Part shown: positions 6,762-9,304 of the stretch, piece after piece
Position numbering within the stretch: the first letter of the stretch is position 1
Layout: each line of letters starts with the position of its first letter
NCBI GenBank assembly: GCA_023419055.1
Contig: JAEZYO010000863.1
Location: 1-9,304, forward strand
Direction of reading: 5' to 3'
DNA from: Pseudomonadota bacterium
GTDB taxonomy: Bacteria; Myxococcota; Polyangia; Polyangiales; Polyangiaceae
Length of the DNA stretch: 9,304 nt
The notes under the pieces: generated by a model
Database searches by the model: none
What the model was told of the DNA's origin: nothing
What the model saw: only the letters and a program-made list of their open reading frames with translations
Translations under genes and position numbers: made by a program

Positions 6762-7191
6762 ACCGCGGCCGTCGCCGCACCCGCCGGGCCAGCGTACGCC
6801 GATCTGGCGCGCAAGCTGGCTGAACGAGCCGTCCGCTGGCCGGAGCACTCGCGCGTCGAGGCCCCGATGCTCGCGGTCCTCGACCAGCTCGCCGCGATGC
6901 CACACGGCGCATTGTCGGTGGCGGCGGCGGAGTCGATCCTCGCCGCCGCCCGCTGCATCACCGGACGATCGCGCTGGGACGAGGTCGCGCCCGCCCTGCG
7001 CCCGCCGACGTCCGCAACGGCGCTCGCGCCGGCTGGCGGCGCTGGTCGCAGCGCTCGAAGCCCTCGTCGCGTGCTTGCCGCGGGAGGCCAAGCTCGCGGA
7101 CCAGATCGCGGACCAGATCGCCAGCGAGGAGGGTCGGTGCTTGCACCTTGCCGCGGAGCACCTTCGCCACGCCATCGGAGAGATCCGCTGA
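6762..7191 (+). pseudogene. Frameshifted alpha-helical protein of unknown family, without a start codon
   Basis: Two frames join to give one helical protein of about 142 residues. The first, after a TGA at 6759-6761, encodes [16 protein letters not shown] and continues through [17 protein letters not shown] and [15 protein letters not shown]. Around 7000-7030 the coding signal moves by one base to a second frame encoding [18 protein letters not shown] and [14 protein letters not shown], ending at the TGA at 7189-7191. Both parts have strong G/C third positions only in their own frame. One extra base (or two missing) in the overlap would explain the switch. No ATG, GTG or TTG is available between 6762 and the ATG at 6867, so either the front is also damaged or translation begins inside the first frame. 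I do not recognise the family. A sequencing error is an alternative to real decay. Confidence 0.55.
7096..7119 (+). repeat. Perfect 12-bp tandem duplication
   Basis: GCGGACCAGATC occurs twice in a row, duplicating the four residues ADQI in the second frame of the broken helical gene. Because it is a multiple of three, it keeps the frame and does not cause the shift. Confidence 0.85.
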
Positions 7192-7268
7192 TGCGCTGAG
7201 AAGCAGCTCGGCCGCTCTCCTCGGCGCTACATCTTGCTCACGTATTGGAGACGGGTGATCATGGCCGC

Positions 7269-7736
7269 ATGGCAGACGCCGTTCCCGTACTGTTGTTCGG
7301 CGCGTTCTGCTTCGGAGGCATGGTCGTCTTGTATCGAGGCATCCAAGCGCTCAAAGTCGCCCGAGCGAGCGAAGCCTGGCCGCTCGTCCGAGGACGAGTG
7401 ACCGTCTCCGAAGTCACCGAAGTTCACAGCAGGGACATAGACCGCCGCCCTCGCCTCTACTTCAAGCCGCGTGTTCGCTTCCGCTACCGCGTGGAAGGCG
7501 AGAAGTATTGGTCGGAGACTCTGACGACGGTTGAAGTCAGCAGTAACTCCCGCGACATGGCGGAGGAAGTCGTGCGCCGCTACCCGAAAGGCAGCGACGT
7601 GGACGTCTATGTCAACCCCCAGGACCCGTCGATAGCGGTGCTGGAGCGCGACGGCAGCGCGGCCACGCTGATCGTCGGTGTCGGGCTCTTGTTTGCGCTG
7701 GTGGGCGTCTTCGGACTGATCTTCACGCTGAGCTGA
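7269..7736 (+). CDS. DUF3592 domain-containing membrane protein
   Basis: The 155-residue product has two membrane helices, about residues 5-24 (VPVLLFGAFCFGGMVVLYRG) and 132-154 (ATLIVGVGLLFALVGVFGLI). Between them is a beta-rich soluble segment typical of DUF3592. Its landmarks are SEAWPLVRGRV (34-44), the paired strands VRFRYRVEGEKYW (69-81), RYPKGSDVDVYVNPQDP (104-120) and a final AVLE. The family function is not known; members are small envelope proteins. The start is the ATG at 7269, right before the first helix. An in-frame TTG at 7245 would add eight residues, and no good RBS precedes either. It lies 77 bp after the broken helical gene and converges with the GH43 gene; no convincing terminator is seen in the 71-bp gap. 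Confidence 0.88.
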   Translation: MADAVPVLLFGAFCFGGMVVLYRGIQALKVARASEAWPLVRGRVTVSEVTEVHSRDIDRRPRLYFKPRVRFRYRVEGEKYWSETLTTVEVSSNSRDMAEEVVRRYPKGSDVDVYVNPQDPSIAVLERDGSAATLIVGVGLLFALVGVFGLIFTLS

Positions 7737-7807
7737 GCGAGCTGCCGTGAGCGAGGCACGCCGCCGGTACCTCGAGACTCAGCCAATTGCTTCGCTCGGC
7801 GAGTGCC

Positions 7808-8983
7808 TCATTCGGGCCAGGGTTGAGGCGTCGTGGTCGGGCTGCCGGCTCCGATCGACGGCCAACCGTTCGCATAGGTGATGCGGTCGACGAGCATTTG
7901 GCGTCCGGACGCGGCAACAGGTCCGTCGGACCCATCGTTCAGCCAAGCGTGGTACACGAAAAAGTCCGAGCCACCGACGGCGACCACGGAGCCGTGGCCA
8001 GGGCCGACCCATCGCGAGTTGATACCGAGAATCGGCTCGCCGTGTTTCTCGTACGGCCCGAGCAACGACGTCGAGCGTGCGACTCCGGTGCGGTAGCGCT
8101 CGTCGTACACGTTCCCGCTGTAGAACAAGAAATAGTAACCGAAGCGTTTGACGAGCCAGGGTCCCTCGACGACGCCGCCTTCCCAGGTGGCAGCGTCGTT
8201 CACCAGGATTTGCGTGGCACTGCTCCCGACCGCGAACGACAAACCGTCCGGCGCGAGTTCTCGGAGGTAGAGCGGCGTCGGGGCGCCCGAAGCGTTGCCG
8301 TCGATCTTGTAGATCAGGAAACGTCTGCCGTCGTCGTCTTCGAAGAACGTGGCGTCGATGACGCCCTGCGCGTCTTGCACGAGTGGTGCAGTCGAAACGA
8401 CATAGGGCCCGGTGGGCGTGTCGGCCACCGCTGTGCCGATGCAGAGGCGGTCGTGCTCATCCACGGAGGTGAAGTACGCGACCCATTTGTCGCCCACGCG
8501 GTGGAGCTCCGGGGCCCAGTTGCGCCTGCCGTTCGCTGCCCACGAAGGCTTGCTGCTCGGCAGGATGAAGGCGCCGGTGTCTTCCCAAGAGACCAGATCG
8601 CGAGACGTGCGGATGGCGAACCTGCCTCCGGTACAGACCGCGTAGTAGCGACGGCCATCTGCTTCGTCCACCGCCACGACCGCGGGGTCGGGACAATCCG
8701 AGTCGATGACCGGATTTTGGAACAGAGGTTTCGCGGAATCGAGCTCACTCCGCCCTTCCGTCGTGAAAAGGTCTGGCGCGTCGAGGAGCTCGTGCTCCGT
8801 GACGAGCGGGAAGATGCCGTGCGTGGTGGGCGTGACACCGTCGAGCGCGGAGCTCGACTCCAGCCGTTCGAGCGTCATGTCTCGATACCGCGCATAGAAC
8901 TCAGCGTAGAGACCGGGCACACTTTGCACGGCTGAGCAAAGCAAGAGCACGACACCGAAAACACCAAAAGCAGCGCGGAACAA
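7808..8983 (-). CDS. Exported glycoside hydrolase family 43 protein (arabinanase/xylosidase-like)
   Basis: The 391-residue product has a hydrophobic export signal (about 4-20) and a five-bladed-propeller GH43 domain (about 85-375). The three expected catalytic acids are in place: Asp99 in DCPDPAV (general base), Asp210 in GVIDATFF (pKa tuning) and Glu273 in VVEGPWL (general acid). RRNWAPELH (153-161) and GPGHGS (327-332), the latter with the His seen near the metal site of arabinanases, support the assignment. GH43 enzymes remove or cleave arabinose- or xylose-containing plant polysaccharides; the exact substrate cannot be told from sequence. The start is a TTG at 8983, the only usual start before the hydrophobic segment; the frame opens at a TAG a further 17 codons upstream. 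There is no clear RBS. An alternative frame also encodes a signal-like segment here. Confidence 0.88.
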   Translation of the reverse strand: MFRAAFGVFGVVLLLCSAVQSVPGLYAEFYARYRDMTLERLESSSALDGVTPTTHGIFPLVTEHELLDAPDLFTTEGRSELDSAKPLFQNPVIDSDCPDPAVVAVDEADGRRYYAVCTGGRFAIRTSRDLVSWEDTGAFILPSSKPSWAANGRRNWAPELHRVGDKWVAYFTSVDEHDRLCIGTAVADTPTGPYVVSTAPLVQDAQGVIDATFFEDDDGRRFLIYKIDGNASGAPTPLYLRELAPDGLSFAVGSSATQILVNDAATWEGGVVEGPWLVKRFGYYFLFYSGNVYDERYRTGVARSTSLLGPYEKHGEPILGINSRWVGPGHGSVVAVGGSDFFVYHAWLNDGSDGPVAASGRQMLVDRITYANGWPSIGAGSPTTTPQPWPE

Positions 8984-9304
8984 GCGGCGGCCCGCAGCAC
9001 TGCTTGCAAAGTACCATGACCTGCCCCGGCGAAACTACGGCGACTAACGTAGCGCAGTGGTACCGAGTGGTCGCTCATCGGACTCGACCCCACGTGGCAC
9101 TCGTGACGGCGGACAGGCGCGGCTCTCTGGCAAGCGACTCAGAGCGAGACCAGCGGTTCGACGGACTGCTCTGAGCGCGATGTATGACGAAATGTGCTTC
9201 GCGATCGAAGTCGACTGGCGGCGACGCTGCGACCCGAGCGTCACGGAGTCGCGCCCTCCTTCCGCATCGCCCTTGCTCCCCGTCGCTCGGCGTGATCCCG
9301 TGAG
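8984..9304. other. Right-hand flank without a confident gene
   Basis: No frame in this stretch shows convincing coding character. An ATG at 9180 (+) opens a frame that runs off the right edge (about 41 codons, MYDEMCFAIEVDWRRR...), which could be the start of a gene but is too short to judge. A perfect 8-bp inverted repeat lies at 9138-9175. Confidence 0.4.
9138..9175. repeat. Inverted repeat, 8-bp arms with 22-nt loop
   Basis: CTCAGAGC (9138-9145) and GCTCTGAG (9168-9175) are perfect reverse complements. There is no T run, so an intrinsic terminator is unlikely. The 22-nt loop contains GGTTCGAC, but no tRNA cloverleaf can be built around it. It ends 4 bp before a possible ATG at 9180. Confidence 0.4.

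Noticed and set aside
6648..7175. Upstream extension of the phosphoesterase frame (176 extra residues)
   Set aside because: Arg/Ser-rich shadow sequence opposite the broken helical gene; the phosphoesterase fold is complete from 6647.
9138..9175. Possible tRNA or intrinsic terminator
   Set aside because: GGTTCGAC resembles a T-loop, but no acceptor or anticodon arms fit; no T run follows the stem.
9044..9244. 66-codon minus-strand frame from a GTG at the right flank
   Set aside because: No recognisable features or RBS; Arg/Ser-rich composition typical of chance frames in GC-rich DNA.

Overview
The window is very GC-rich, with G/C-heavy third codon positions in the believable reading frames. 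It carries a MYXO-CTERM sorting tail, a Gly/Ser-rich lipoprotein with EGF-like repeats and a beta-helix, and other secreted or envelope proteins. Together these point to a myxobacterium (Myxococcota), plausibly of the Sorangium/Polyangium/Sandaracinus side. That placement is inferred from protein style; no marker gene is present.

Layout, left to right. (1) 1-158 (+) is the last 51 codons of a surface protein ending in a MYXO-CTERM anchor. (2) 263-559 (-) is a small acidic protein of unknown function. (3) 715-3681 (-) is the dominant gene: a 988-residue predicted lipoprotein with a Gly/Ser linker, seven 54-residue EGF/laminin-EGF-like modules in an alternating A/B pattern, and a parallel beta-helix ending like a choice-of-anchor Q domain. 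It has a good RBS and a perfect TATAAT box. (4) 3739-4378 is an apparently non-coding divergent region; at 4062-4143 it contains a compact set of direct and inverted repeats. (5) 4379-4978 (+) is a small Cys-rich predicted lipoprotein with two related modules. (6) 5015-5437 (-) is a start-less C-terminal remnant of a beta-propeller (PD40/TolB-like) protein. (7) 5452-6066 (+) is a DUF1349 protein. (8) 6069-6647 (-) is a YfcE/MJ0936-type metallophosphoesterase, convergent with DUF1349 and only 2 bp away. (9) 6762-7191 (+) is an alpha-helical unknown protein that appears frameshifted and lacks a start codon. (10) 7269-7736 (+) is a DUF3592 membrane protein. (11) 7808-8983 (-) is an exported GH43 glycosidase. 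(12) 8984-9304 holds no confident gene.

The genes do not form one recognisable pathway or operon: strands alternate, and functions are a mix of cell-surface proteins, a glycosidase, a phosphoesterase and domains of unknown function. I see no mobile element, CRISPR array, RNA gene or defence system. The points most worth following up are the two-module periodicity of the EGF array, the repeat cluster at 4062-4143, and the two decayed genes (5015-5437 and 6762-7191), which suggest local gene erosion.
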